From contig NZ_CAXLMO010000055.1 of NCBI RefSeq assembly GCF_964187635.1, positions 1-13,497 of the forward strand: DNA of 13,497 nt, given 5' to 3'. Below, piece after piece: positions 7,552 to 13,497 of this stretch. The notes beneath the pieces are model-generated. The model was not told the DNA's origin. It ran no database searches and saw only the letters and a program-made list of their open reading frames with translations. A program made the position numbers and the translations under genes. The first letter of the stretch is position 1. Each line of letters opens with the position of its first letter. This stretch comes from Seribacter sulfatis. GTDB lineage: Bacteria > Verrucomicrobiota > Verrucomicrobiia > Opitutales > Seribacteraceae.

Positions 7552-9009
7552 TTAGGCGATTATTCCCTTTTTAATGTGTCCATGAACATCGGACAAGCGG
7601 AAGCGCCGCCCCTGATAGCGGTAAGTTAATTTAGTGTGGTCAATTCCGCAAAGGTGAAGAATCGTTGCTTGCATATCGTGAATGTGGACTGGGTCCTTGG
7701 TTATATTCCATCCGAATTCATCCGTTTCTCCGTATGTGCTTCCGGGTTTCACTCCGCCCCCCGCCATAATCCAACTGAAGGCCCGGCCGAAGTGATCCCG
7801 ACCCGTTGGTTTCTTTGGGTCGCCTGAACGGTACTGCCCGAATGGAGTACGGCCGAATTCACCGCCCCAGATGACAAGGGTATCCTTGAGCATATCCCGA
7901 TCCTTCAGATCTTGAATTAGGGCGGCAGTGGGGGCGTCGGTGGCGTTACATTGTTTTTCAAGTTGGGTAAATAGATTGCTGTGCTGGTCCCATCCGGAAT
8001 GCATCAACTGGACAAATCGTGTTCCTCTTTCGAGCAGACGGCGTGCGGTCAGGCAGTTGCTAGCGAAGGTCCCTCGTTGCTCGACATCTGGACCGTACCG
8101 TTTGATCACATGTTCGGGTTCCTGCTTGAAATCGAGCAGTTCTGGCACGCTGGTCTGCATCCGGAATGCCATTTCATACTGAGCAATTCGGGTGTTGATT
8201 TCAGGGTCTCCGTATTCGGAATGATGGGCCTGATTTAACTTGGCAATATTATCGAGTAGTGAACGGCGGCCTTTTGAGGAAATTCCTTCTGGATTATTTA
8301 AATAAGGAACAGGAGCACCCGTACTGCTGAACTTAACTCCCTGATATTTGCTTGGTAAAAATCCGCTTCCCCAATAATAGTCATAAAAAAGTTGGCCACA
8401 GGTTTTGCCTTTATCGGTGGAGGTCATGACCACATAGGCAGGAAGATCTTCTGATTCGCTTCCTAATCCGTAAGTGAGCCATGCTCCCATACTTGGCCGA
8501 CCGGGGATTTGAGAACCGGTTAGTGTAAAGGTGACTCCGGGTGCGTGGTTCACCGCTTCGGTATTTAGACTACGGACAATACAGAGGTCATCCGCCAAGT
8601 TTCCTATATGGGGGAGCATAGAACTGATCTCGGTTCCGCATTTTCCGTATTTTTGATAAGGTTTGATTTCCGGGACGCAGGGCCAGGCTTTATAACTGGA
8701 GGACATCGTAGAGAGACGGGTGTCTCCTCGAACAGAGACGGGTATGTCTTTACCTGCCATCTTCTTAAGCATCGGTTTCGGGTCGAGCAGGTCAATATGG
8801 GAAGGGCCTCCTCCCTGCCAAAGTACGATCACCCGCTTAGCTTTGGGTGGGAAGTTTGGAAATGAGAAACCGCCAACAGTTTTGCCCATCGCTTGGTCCT
8901 GGTTGAGTAGTCCAGCAAGAGCGGCCAATCCTATACCAGTTGATCCTTTACCTAAAAAACTGCGACGGGTTTCACTCTGTAATGGAAAGCGAGGATGAGA
9001 TTCGATCAT
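7552..9009 (-). CDS. Tat-exported DUF1501 protein (alkaline-phosphatase superfamily-like), copy 1
   Basis: A 485-residue protein with a Tat signal (ETRRSFLGKGSTGIGLAALAG, near 13-33) and a complete DUF1501 domain. Conserved blocks: GGGPSHIDLLDPKP (67-79), GRPSMGAW (170-177), WDQHSN (340-345), WGGEFGRTP (381-389), GRDHFG (403-408) and HIHDMQATILHLCGI (442-456). It is paralogous to the DUF1501 protein at 3742..5145; over one 33-residue stretch (275-307 here) I count 22 identities. Differences include a longer insert before GRDH and a cysteine-containing segment near 111-124. This copy keeps Asp in SHIDLLD, where copy 2 has Glu. ATG 9009 lies 10 bp after the stop of the cytochrome-like gene, giving a compact operon; there is no Shine-Dalgarno sequence. 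Activity is unknown. Confidence 0.92.
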   Translation of the reverse strand: MIESHPRFPLQSETRRSFLGKGSTGIGLAALAGLLNQDQAMGKTVGGFSFPNFPPKAKRVIVLWQGGGPSHIDLLDPKPMLKKMAGKDIPVSVRGDTRLSTMSSSYKAWPCVPEIKPYQKYGKCGTEISSMLPHIGNLADDLCIVRSLNTEAVNHAPGVTFTLTGSQIPGRPSMGAWLTYGLGSESEDLPAYVVMTSTDKGKTCGQLFYDYYWGSGFLPSKYQGVKFSSTGAPVPYLNNPEGISSKGRRSLLDNIAKLNQAHHSEYGDPEINTRIAQYEMAFRMQTSVPELLDFKQEPEHVIKRYGPDVEQRGTFASNCLTARRLLERGTRFVQLMHSGWDQHSNLFTQLEKQCNATDAPTAALIQDLKDRDMLKDTLVIWGGEFGRTPFGQYRSGDPKKPTGRDHFGRAFSWIMAGGGVKPGSTYGETDEFGWNITKDPVHIHDMQATILHLCGIDHTKLTYRYQGRRFRLSDVHGHIKKGIIA

Positions 9010-9019
9010 GGTAAGAAAA

Positions 9020-11869
9020 TTATTCGCGGGTGAGAGACTGGTCGAGATTAAGGATGCCCAGACAGGTAACTGTAAGGGCGGCATGTTCTTCATGGTTATA
9101 ATGCTGAGCATGCTTTGCCTCGCCGACATTCAACAGTGCCTTTGCCTCCCCAGGTTCTTCGCGGTAAATGGCAAGTTGTTCATTATAGGTATTTGCGAGG
9201 ATTTGCATTTGGGCGGGGGTGGGAAACTTCGATGTGACTAGTCGAAAGGCATATTCCAAGCGTTCAGATAAACGGTTCGAATGCTTGATCGCCCTTTCGG
9301 CCAAAAAGCGTGATGCCTCGACCCAAGTCGGGTCATTCAGGGTGGTCAGAGCATGGAGGGGGGTGGTTGTTCGTCCGGGCTTAACCCGGCAAGCTTGACG
9401 ATCGGATGAGTCGAACATATTGGCCGGTCCAACGGTGCGACGCCAAAAAGTGTAAAGGCTTCGGCGGTATAGATCATCACCTGACGATTTAGGGTAATCG
9501 AAATTTCTTTCTTTGGTAATCGCAAGGGCTTCCCAAACTTTTTCGGGTTGGTAGGGGTAGACGGGTTGTCCGCCAATTTTCGTTGCAAGTAATCCGCTGT
9601 TGGTGAGTGCCCAATCGCGCAGAATCATTGAAGGCATACGGAAACGACTGGCTCGGCTGGCCAGGCGGTTTTCGGGGTCATTTTCTCTGTGCCAATCATT
9701 CATTTGGCTCGATTGTCGATAGGTGGAACTGGTGACAATGAGGCGGTGCATTTTTTTCTGACTCCAAGCAAGATCCTGAAATTCGACGGCCAACCAGTCA
9801 AGTAGATCAAGATGCAGGGGGTATTCACTTTGTACTCCCAAATCTTCGGATGTTTTGACCAGTCCCGTCCCAAAGAATCTTTGCCACATACGATTTACTT
9901 GAACGCGAGCAGTAAGAGGATTCTCCCGGTCGACCAACCATTTTGCCATCCCCAGACGATTCTTGGGGAGCCTTTCCTTCATTTTGGGAAGAAATCCGGG
10001 GGTGGTGAATGATACCTTTTCGCCTTTTTTAAGGTATTCACCACGTTGAAGGATGTGGGTCTCCCTCTTTTTCCTGTCATCCATTACCATCACCTTGGGT
10101 ACCTGGTCCCCTTTGTAATTATTTAGTTGTTTTTCGAATCTTTTGATCTGTTGGTTGAGTTTGTCTTTTTCCTTGGACTCATTCGGGTTAAGAAATGTGA
10201 TCAAGGCAGTGTTTTGGTCTTTATTAAATTTTTCAAAAGAGGAGGGCAGGGTTGCTTCCCATTTAGGCGTTGGCGTGCTTTCCCCTTTCTTTGCCCAAAT
10301 AGGTTGTCTTTGTGAGTTATAGGCGACCACCCAAAAATTTTTAAGTCGCTTTCCCACATTGCTATCGGTGCGGTTGAAAAATTGAATTCTATCGATCGGT
10401 TGCTCTGTGCCTAAATCAATTTCCAACCATGGATTGTTTTCCTCTTGGGTATGGGTCACTGAATTTTTAGAGAAGTCTCCGGATGTGTTACCATCGATGG
10501 CATTTTTCGCAGATCCATTGGGGTAATCACTACTTTGAGAGGCTTTTCCCTGTAGGGCCAAATTTTCCCGCTTGTTGAAAACTTGCACTTCTGCGAGATG
10601 GAGAAACCCTTTGGGGGTGTCATTGATAACTCGAACAAACTGAGCTTTGAAGGGTCCATTTCGGCTCGGTATTTTCCCGTTCGAGGATTTTTGAATGCGA
10701 GATATTTTCTGGCGAAGCTTGGCAATCCTGTCTTCGAAATCTTTGATTTTAATTTTGTTCTCTTCGGTAGGCATTTCGATGAAGGGGCTGGCTATGCGAA
10801 TTCTGGACGACTGTCGGCCCGGACGTCCGCTTTCCGAGACTTGATTAAAGGCATCCATCATCCCGTAGTAATCCTGCATGGTGATCGGATCGTATTTGTG
10901 ATCGTGACACTGCGCGCAGGCCACGGTTAAGCCTAGCCAGGTTGTGGATGTGACATCGATCCGGTCGAAGAGAATGACGAACCGTTGCTCTTCCGCAATG
11001 GCGCCTCCTTCCCCGTTATTTAAATGGTTACGATTAAACCCGCTGGCAATTTTCTGATCTGTGGTGGCGTTGGGTAGAAGATCGCCTGCAAGTTGCCAAA
11101 TTGTGAACTGATCGAATGGCATATCTGTATTGAGAGCTTTGATTACCCAATCCCGCCAAATCCACTGGTAGGTGTCTCCGTCCTGCTGGAAACCATTGCT
11201 GTCTGCGTATCGGGCGGCATCTAACCATTCCAGTGCCATACGCTCCCCATAGTGTGGACTGGCGAGCAGGTGATCGACGACTTTTTCGTAAGCACTTGTA
11301 GAATGATCGAAGACAAAATCTTGAACTTGCTCCGGGGTAGGGGGGAGTCCAATAAGGTCGGCGTAGAGACGCTTGATTAGGGTTGTCTTTTCAGCTTCTG
11401 CTGAGGGTTGGATATTTCTTTCTTCCAACTTGGAGAGAACAAAGGAATCGATTGAGTTACGGATCCAATTTTTTTCCCGAACTTGTGGAAGATCTTTTTT
11501 CTTAGGTGCGACGAAGGCCCAGTGTTCATTGTACTGTGCACCTTCCTTGATCCATTGTTCGAGGATTATTTTCTGTTCAGATGTCAGGATCCGGTTCGAT
11601 TCAGGAGGTGGCATAATTTCATCCTCATCCTCCGAATGAATTCGATAAAATAGTTCACTGGCATTTAGGTCACCGGGAACAAAAGCGTCAGAGGCAATTG
11701 CATCATCTCGGATATCCAAACGGAGATCGGCTTCCCTTTTGTTTCCGTCTACCCCATGGCAATAAAAACAGTTTTCGGACAGAATCGGCCGGATATCCCG
11801 GTTGAAGTCTAAGTTATTGGCCAGGCAGATTGAATGAACGAGTAAAATTGGGAGTAACTTTTTAATCAT
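9020..11869 (-). CDS. PSCyt1-DUF1549-DUF1553 protein with inserted F5/8 type C domain, copy 1
   Basis: This is the first gene of the minus-strand operon, 949 residues. A Sec signal (MIKKLLPILLVHSICLA) precedes PSCyt1 with CFYCHG (C34, C37, H38) and likely Met ligand M86 in IMPPP. DUF1549 (about 130-335) holds a second CxxCH, CAQCHDHKYDP (C318, C321, H322). DUF1553 covers about 630-910. Between them, a charged coiled coil (about 367-396 and 561-587) is split by a discoidin/F5-8C-like beta-sandwich at about 408-545. That domain is recognisable from LHLAEVQVF, ENLALQGKASQSS, AIDGNTSG and WLEIDLG. F5/8C domains commonly bind sugars, so this may hold the protein on a glycan or cell surface. ATG 11869 starts the signal peptide; TTG 11881 would add only four residues. 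Its redox role is inferred from motifs only. Confidence 0.92.
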   Translation of the reverse strand: MIKKLLPILLVHSICLANNLDFNRDIRPILSENCFYCHGVDGNKREADLRLDIRDDAIASDAFVPGDLNASELFYRIHSEDEDEIMPPPESNRILTSEQKIILEQWIKEGAQYNEHWAFVAPKKKDLPQVREKNWIRNSIDSFVLSKLEERNIQPSAEAEKTTLIKRLYADLIGLPPTPEQVQDFVFDHSTSAYEKVVDHLLASPHYGERMALEWLDAARYADSNGFQQDGDTYQWIWRDWVIKALNTDMPFDQFTIWQLAGDLLPNATTDQKIASGFNRNHLNNGEGGAIAEEQRFVILFDRIDVTSTTWLGLTVACAQCHDHKYDPITMQDYYGMMDAFNQVSESGRPGRQSSRIRIASPFIEMPTEENKIKIKDFEDRIAKLRQKISRIQKSSNGKIPSRNGPFKAQFVRVINDTPKGFLHLAEVQVFNKRENLALQGKASQSSDYPNGSAKNAIDGNTSGDFSKNSVTHTQEENNPWLEIDLGTEQPIDRIQFFNRTDSNVGKRLKNFWVVAYNSQRQPIWAKKGESTPTPKWEATLPSSFEKFNKDQNTALITFLNPNESKEKDKLNQQIKRFEKQLNNYKGDQVPKVMVMDDRKKRETHILQRGEYLKKGEKVSFTTPGFLPKMKERLPKNRLGMAKWLVDRENPLTARVQVNRMWQRFFGTGLVKTSEDLGVQSEYPLHLDLLDWLAVEFQDLAWSQKKMHRLIVTSSTYRQSSQMNDWHRENDPENRLASRASRFRMPSMILRDWALTNSGLLATKIGGQPVYPYQPEKVWEALAITKERNFDYPKSSGDDLYRRSLYTFWRRTVGPANMFDSSDRQACRVKPGRTTTPLHALTTLNDPTWVEASRFLAERAIKHSNRLSERLEYAFRLVTSKFPTPAQMQILANTYNEQLAIYREEPGEAKALLNVGEAKHAQHYNHEEHAALTVTCLGILNLDQSLTRE

Positions 11870-12063
11870 GGAGATATTCAATAGGAGCTAATGTTTTGAC
11901 TTCTTGCAAATTTAATTTAGCTCGTTTTGAAAAAAGACTTCTTAACACAATTATTGGGAGTCAAAAAAAGAGGTTTTAAATCACTTCCCAAGATGGATAT
12001 GCGGTGTAAGCCGGTGGATAATTCCTTTGATCTCGAGATGATCATGGATTTACCTATGAAAGA
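11870..12063. promoter_or_regulatory. Divergent intergenic region between the minus operon and the glycosylase gene
   Basis: These 194 bp must contain the start signals for both the minus-strand operon and the plus-strand glycosylase gene. On the plus strand, TTGAAA (11927-11932) and AATTAT (11949-11954), 16 bp apart, are a passable -35/-10 pair for the glycosylase, with a leader of about 100 nt. An inverted repeat GAGCTAA/TTAGCTC lies at 11885-11891 and 11917-11923, on the operon side, and GACTTCTT occurs directly repeated at 11898 and 11936. I found no convincing minus-strand promoter boxes. Confidence 0.35.
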
Positions 12064-12786
12064 ATGAGTAGAACTGTGAAACTAATAAAAGCGACCAAGG
12101 CACTTTCTCAATCTGTTGGATCGCTCTCTTTTGATCTGCCAACTACCTATGTCTACAATCCTTTAGAATATGCATGGGGAATCCATCGACAGTATCTTGA
12201 ATTAGCCAAAGGCGGAAAAAAGAAAGTTGTTTTTCTTGGAATGAATCCGGGCCCTTATGGGATGGCCCAGACGGGAGTGCCATTTGGCGAAATTCCGGCA
12301 GTGCGGGACTGGATGGGGTTAAGAGGCGAAGTCAAGAAGCCTAACCCAGAACACCCAAAGCGTCCAGTGGACGGATTGGAGTGTGCCAAGAGTGAAGTGA
12401 GCGGTCGGAGATTATGGGGTTTGTTTTCGGAGAAGTTTCCTTCTGCCCATGATTTTTTTAATGATCACTTTGTCGCCAATTATTGCCCGTTGGTATTTAT
12501 GGAAGAGAGTGGAAAAAATCGAACACCCGATAAACTGGTTGTTTCTGAAACCAAACCATTAGAGGAACTTTGTGACCAGCATCTCCAAGAAATTGTGGAA
12601 ATTTTTGAGCCTGATTGGTTGGTCGGAGTGGGTGGGTTTGCAGAGAAACGAGCGACAATTGCACTTTCCGGCATGAATGTCCAGATAGGTAAAATTTTGC
12701 ATCCCAGTCCAGCGAGTCCGGCGGCTAACCGCGGATGGGCAGCAGCGGCGACAAAGCAATTAATCGACCAAGGTATCTGGAAGTAA
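12064..12786 (+). CDS. SMUG1-type uracil-DNA glycosylase
   Basis: A 240-residue cytosolic base-excision-repair enzyme, expected to remove uracil and related damaged bases such as 5-hydroxymethyluracil from DNA. The active-site block VVFLGMNPGPYGMAQTGVPFGE (55-76) is almost the same as motif 1 of animal SMUG1, where the Asn of GMNPG (here N61) positions the catalytic water. The second motif, LHPSPASPAANRGW (212-225), supplies the catalytic His (H213) and the segment that intercalates into DNA. The intervening EHPKRPVDGLEC, SEVSGRRLWG and FVANYCPLVF blocks also match SMUG1, and length is near the family norm. No signal peptide is present. ATG 12064 has only a weak GAAAGA upstream. It faces away from the minus-strand operon and looks functionally unrelated to it. 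Confidence 0.93.
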   Translation: MSRTVKLIKATKALSQSVGSLSFDLPTTYVYNPLEYAWGIHRQYLELAKGGKKKVVFLGMNPGPYGMAQTGVPFGEIPAVRDWMGLRGEVKKPNPEHPKRPVDGLECAKSEVSGRRLWGLFSEKFPSAHDFFNDHFVANYCPLVFMEESGKNRTPDKLVVSETKPLEELCDQHLQEIVEIFEPDWLVGVGGFAEKRATIALSGMNVQIGKILHPSPASPAANRGWAAAATKQLIDQGIWK

Positions 12787-12802
12787 GGTGTTTTAAGGTG
12801 AC

Positions 12803-12829
12803 TGTTCATTGTTATTAATGAGCAAGGTT
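12803..12829 (+). terminator. Weak hairpin after the glycosylase gene
   Basis: TGTTCATT (12803-12810) pairs with AATGAGCA (12817-12824) over 8 bp with one G-T wobble and a 6-base loop, 17 bp after the glycosylase stop. Only a short T-run (GGTTTTGG) follows, so this is a weak rho-independent terminator candidate at best. Confidence 0.35.
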
Positions 12830-12843
12830 TTGGAATAAAAAAA

Positions 12844-12879
12844 TTGCTTAAATTTTAGTATCGGGCTATATCGATATTA
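12844..12879 (+). promoter_or_regulatory. Promoter and dyad operator of the arsR-like gene, possibly leaderless
   Basis: TTGCTT (12844-12849) and TATATC (12867-12872) are 17 bp apart and make a plausible sigma-70-type promoter. The predicted transcription start would fall at or within a few bases of the ATG at 12879, so the message would be leaderless, in line with the absence of a ribosome-binding site. An imperfect dyad with arms TAGTATCG (12856-12863) and CGATATTA (12872-12879), 7 of 8 positions matching and 8 bp between the arms, covers the -10 region. A perfect 10-bp palindrome, ATATCGATAT, sits inside it at 12868-12877. This is the expected place for an ArsR-type repressor to control its own operon. 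Confidence 0.5.
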
Positions 12880-13187
12880 TGACATTAAGTGTTTCTTTAG
12901 AAAATGAAATTAATGACGCATCTTTGGCAGAGGCTGCGGAGTGTTTGAAGTCGCTGGCACATCCGATGAGACTTAAACTGCTTATGTTGCTGGAATCGAA
13001 TCGATGGACGGTTGGTGAGTTGGCAGAAGCATGTAAGTTAAGAGATAATGTGACCTCTGAGCATTTGCGCTTAATGATGAGGTGTGGCTTTCTTTCAGTT
13101 GAAAAAGAGGGGCAGAAAACATTTTACCAAATCTCAGAGCCCCATGTTTTTTCTATTTTGGGATGTATAAAATCCCGTTTTTCTTAA
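12879..13187 (+). CDS. ArsR/SmtB-family winged-helix transcriptional regulator
   Basis: A 102-residue dimeric-type repressor candidate. The N-terminal ECLKSLAHPMRLKLLMLLE (21-39) is the hallmark first helix-turn of ArsR proteins. RWTVGELAEACKLRDNVTSEHLRLMMRCGFL (42-72) is the helix-turn-helix, and VEKEGQKTFYQI (74-85) the wing. The usual ELCVCDL metal site is absent. Four cysteines (C22, C52, C69, C96) could serve as thiol sensors, although C96 alone lies where the second redox Cys of BigR/SqrR-type sensors sits, and no Cys is seen at the position of their first. Coupling to a rhodanese 21 bp downstream resembles ygaV-ygaP in E. coli and points to a sulfide/persulfide response, by inference. 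The overlapping dyad suggests autoregulation. Confidence 0.88.
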   Translation: MTLSVSLENEINDASLAEAAECLKSLAHPMRLKLLMLLESNRWTVGELAEACKLRDNVTSEHLRLMMRCGFLSVEKEGQKTFYQISEPHVFSILGCIKSRFS

Positions 13188-13208
13188 CCTCCTACCTGTT
13201 ACTAACTC

Positions 13209-13497
13209 ATGAAAAATTTATCTGTACAAGAATCGAATCATCAACGCCTTAAAAATACCGCAAGTTCGTTCATCGATGTTCGAACACCCGCGGAATTTCG
13301 TGCGGTACACGCTGAGAGAGCTGTGAACTATCCCATGGAATCATTTGATTTGGAACAGTTTCCGCTTTCCAAAGATGAAGAGATACATGTGATTTGCCAG
13401 TCAGGGGGGCGATCGATGAAGGTTTGTCAGAAGCTGGAAGCGGCAGGGTTTACCAAGATCGTAAATGTGGAAGGTGGAACTTCCGCATGGCAGTCGG
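13209..13497 (+). CDS. Rhodanese-like sulfurtransferase, 3' end beyond the window
   Basis: The first 96 codons of a single-domain rhodanese are present and the gene runs off the window edge. FIDVRTPAEF (21-30) is the CH2A-type signature. CQSGGRS (63-69) is the active-site loop, with C63 the expected persulfide-carrying cysteine. VEGGTSAW (87-94) is the C-terminal rhodanese motif. It has no signal peptide, so at least this domain is cytoplasmic. What follows W94 is unseen: a rhodanese-only protein would end soon, whereas YgaP-like proteins continue into two DUF2892 membrane helices. It begins at ATG 13209, 21 bp after the regulator stop, with no Shine-Dalgarno sequence, and is most likely co-transcribed with it. 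Likely role: transfer or removal of sulfane sulfur under control of the upstream regulator. Confidence 0.88.
   Translation, partial: MKNLSVQESNHQRLKNTASSFIDVRTPAEFRAVHAERAVNYPMESFDLEQFPLSKDEEIHVICQSGGRSMKVCQKLEAAGFTKIVNVEGGTSAWQS

Noticed and set aside
12064..12786. Mug/TDG or family 4 uracil-DNA glycosylase as the identity
   Set aside because: Motif 1 is GMNPG and not GINPG, no four-cysteine iron-sulfur set is present, and the intervening blocks match SMUG1.
12879..13187. Arsenic or metal resistance function for the ArsR-family regulator
   Set aside because: The ELCVCDL metal site is missing and no arsenic or metal transport gene is nearby; the neighbour is a rhodanese.

Overview
The window most likely comes from a Gram-negative bacterium of the Planctomycetota-Verrucomicrobiota group. 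The main reason is two pairs of genes for PSCyt1/DUF1549/DUF1553 cytochrome-like proteins and DUF1501 proteins, families that are expanded in that group. Moderate GC, very few Shine-Dalgarno sequences and short Sec- and Tat-type export signals fit. I lean weakly to Verrucomicrobiota; one window cannot fix the genus.

The left 11.9 kb is read entirely on the minus strand. In transcription order it holds: a 949-residue PSCyt1-DUF1549-DUF1553 protein with an extra F5/8-type-C (discoidin) domain; a Tat-exported DUF1501 protein; a second, 784-residue PSCyt1-DUF1549-DUF1553 protein; a second Tat-exported DUF1501 protein; a secreted glycoside-hydrolase-like TIM-barrel protein; a Tat-exported FAD-dependent oxidoreductase; and the first codons of a membrane protein cut by the window edge. 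The first four genes sit within 4-bp overlap, 10-bp and 55-bp spacings and look like one operon made of a duplicated two-gene module. The next two genes are set apart by gaps of about 275 and 360 bp. Every complete gene here carries an export signal, so the block reads as an envelope system combining c-type heme proteins, alkaline-phosphatase/sulfatase-superfamily-like proteins, a candidate glycosidase and a flavoprotein. Breakdown or modification of a polysaccharide is the natural guess, but no substrate can be read from the sequence.

The right 1.6 kb is read on the plus strand and looks unrelated. It has a cytosolic SMUG1-type uracil-DNA glycosylase, unusually close in motif to the animal enzyme. 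It then has an ArsR/SmtB-family regulator followed after 21 bp by a single-domain rhodanese that runs off the window. This arsR-rhodanese pair resembles the E. coli ygaVP arrangement and suggests sulfane-sulfur sensing. Its promoter carries a dyad that abuts the start codon, consistent with autoregulation of a leaderless message.

I found no rRNA, tRNA, CRISPR array, insertion sequence or attachment site.
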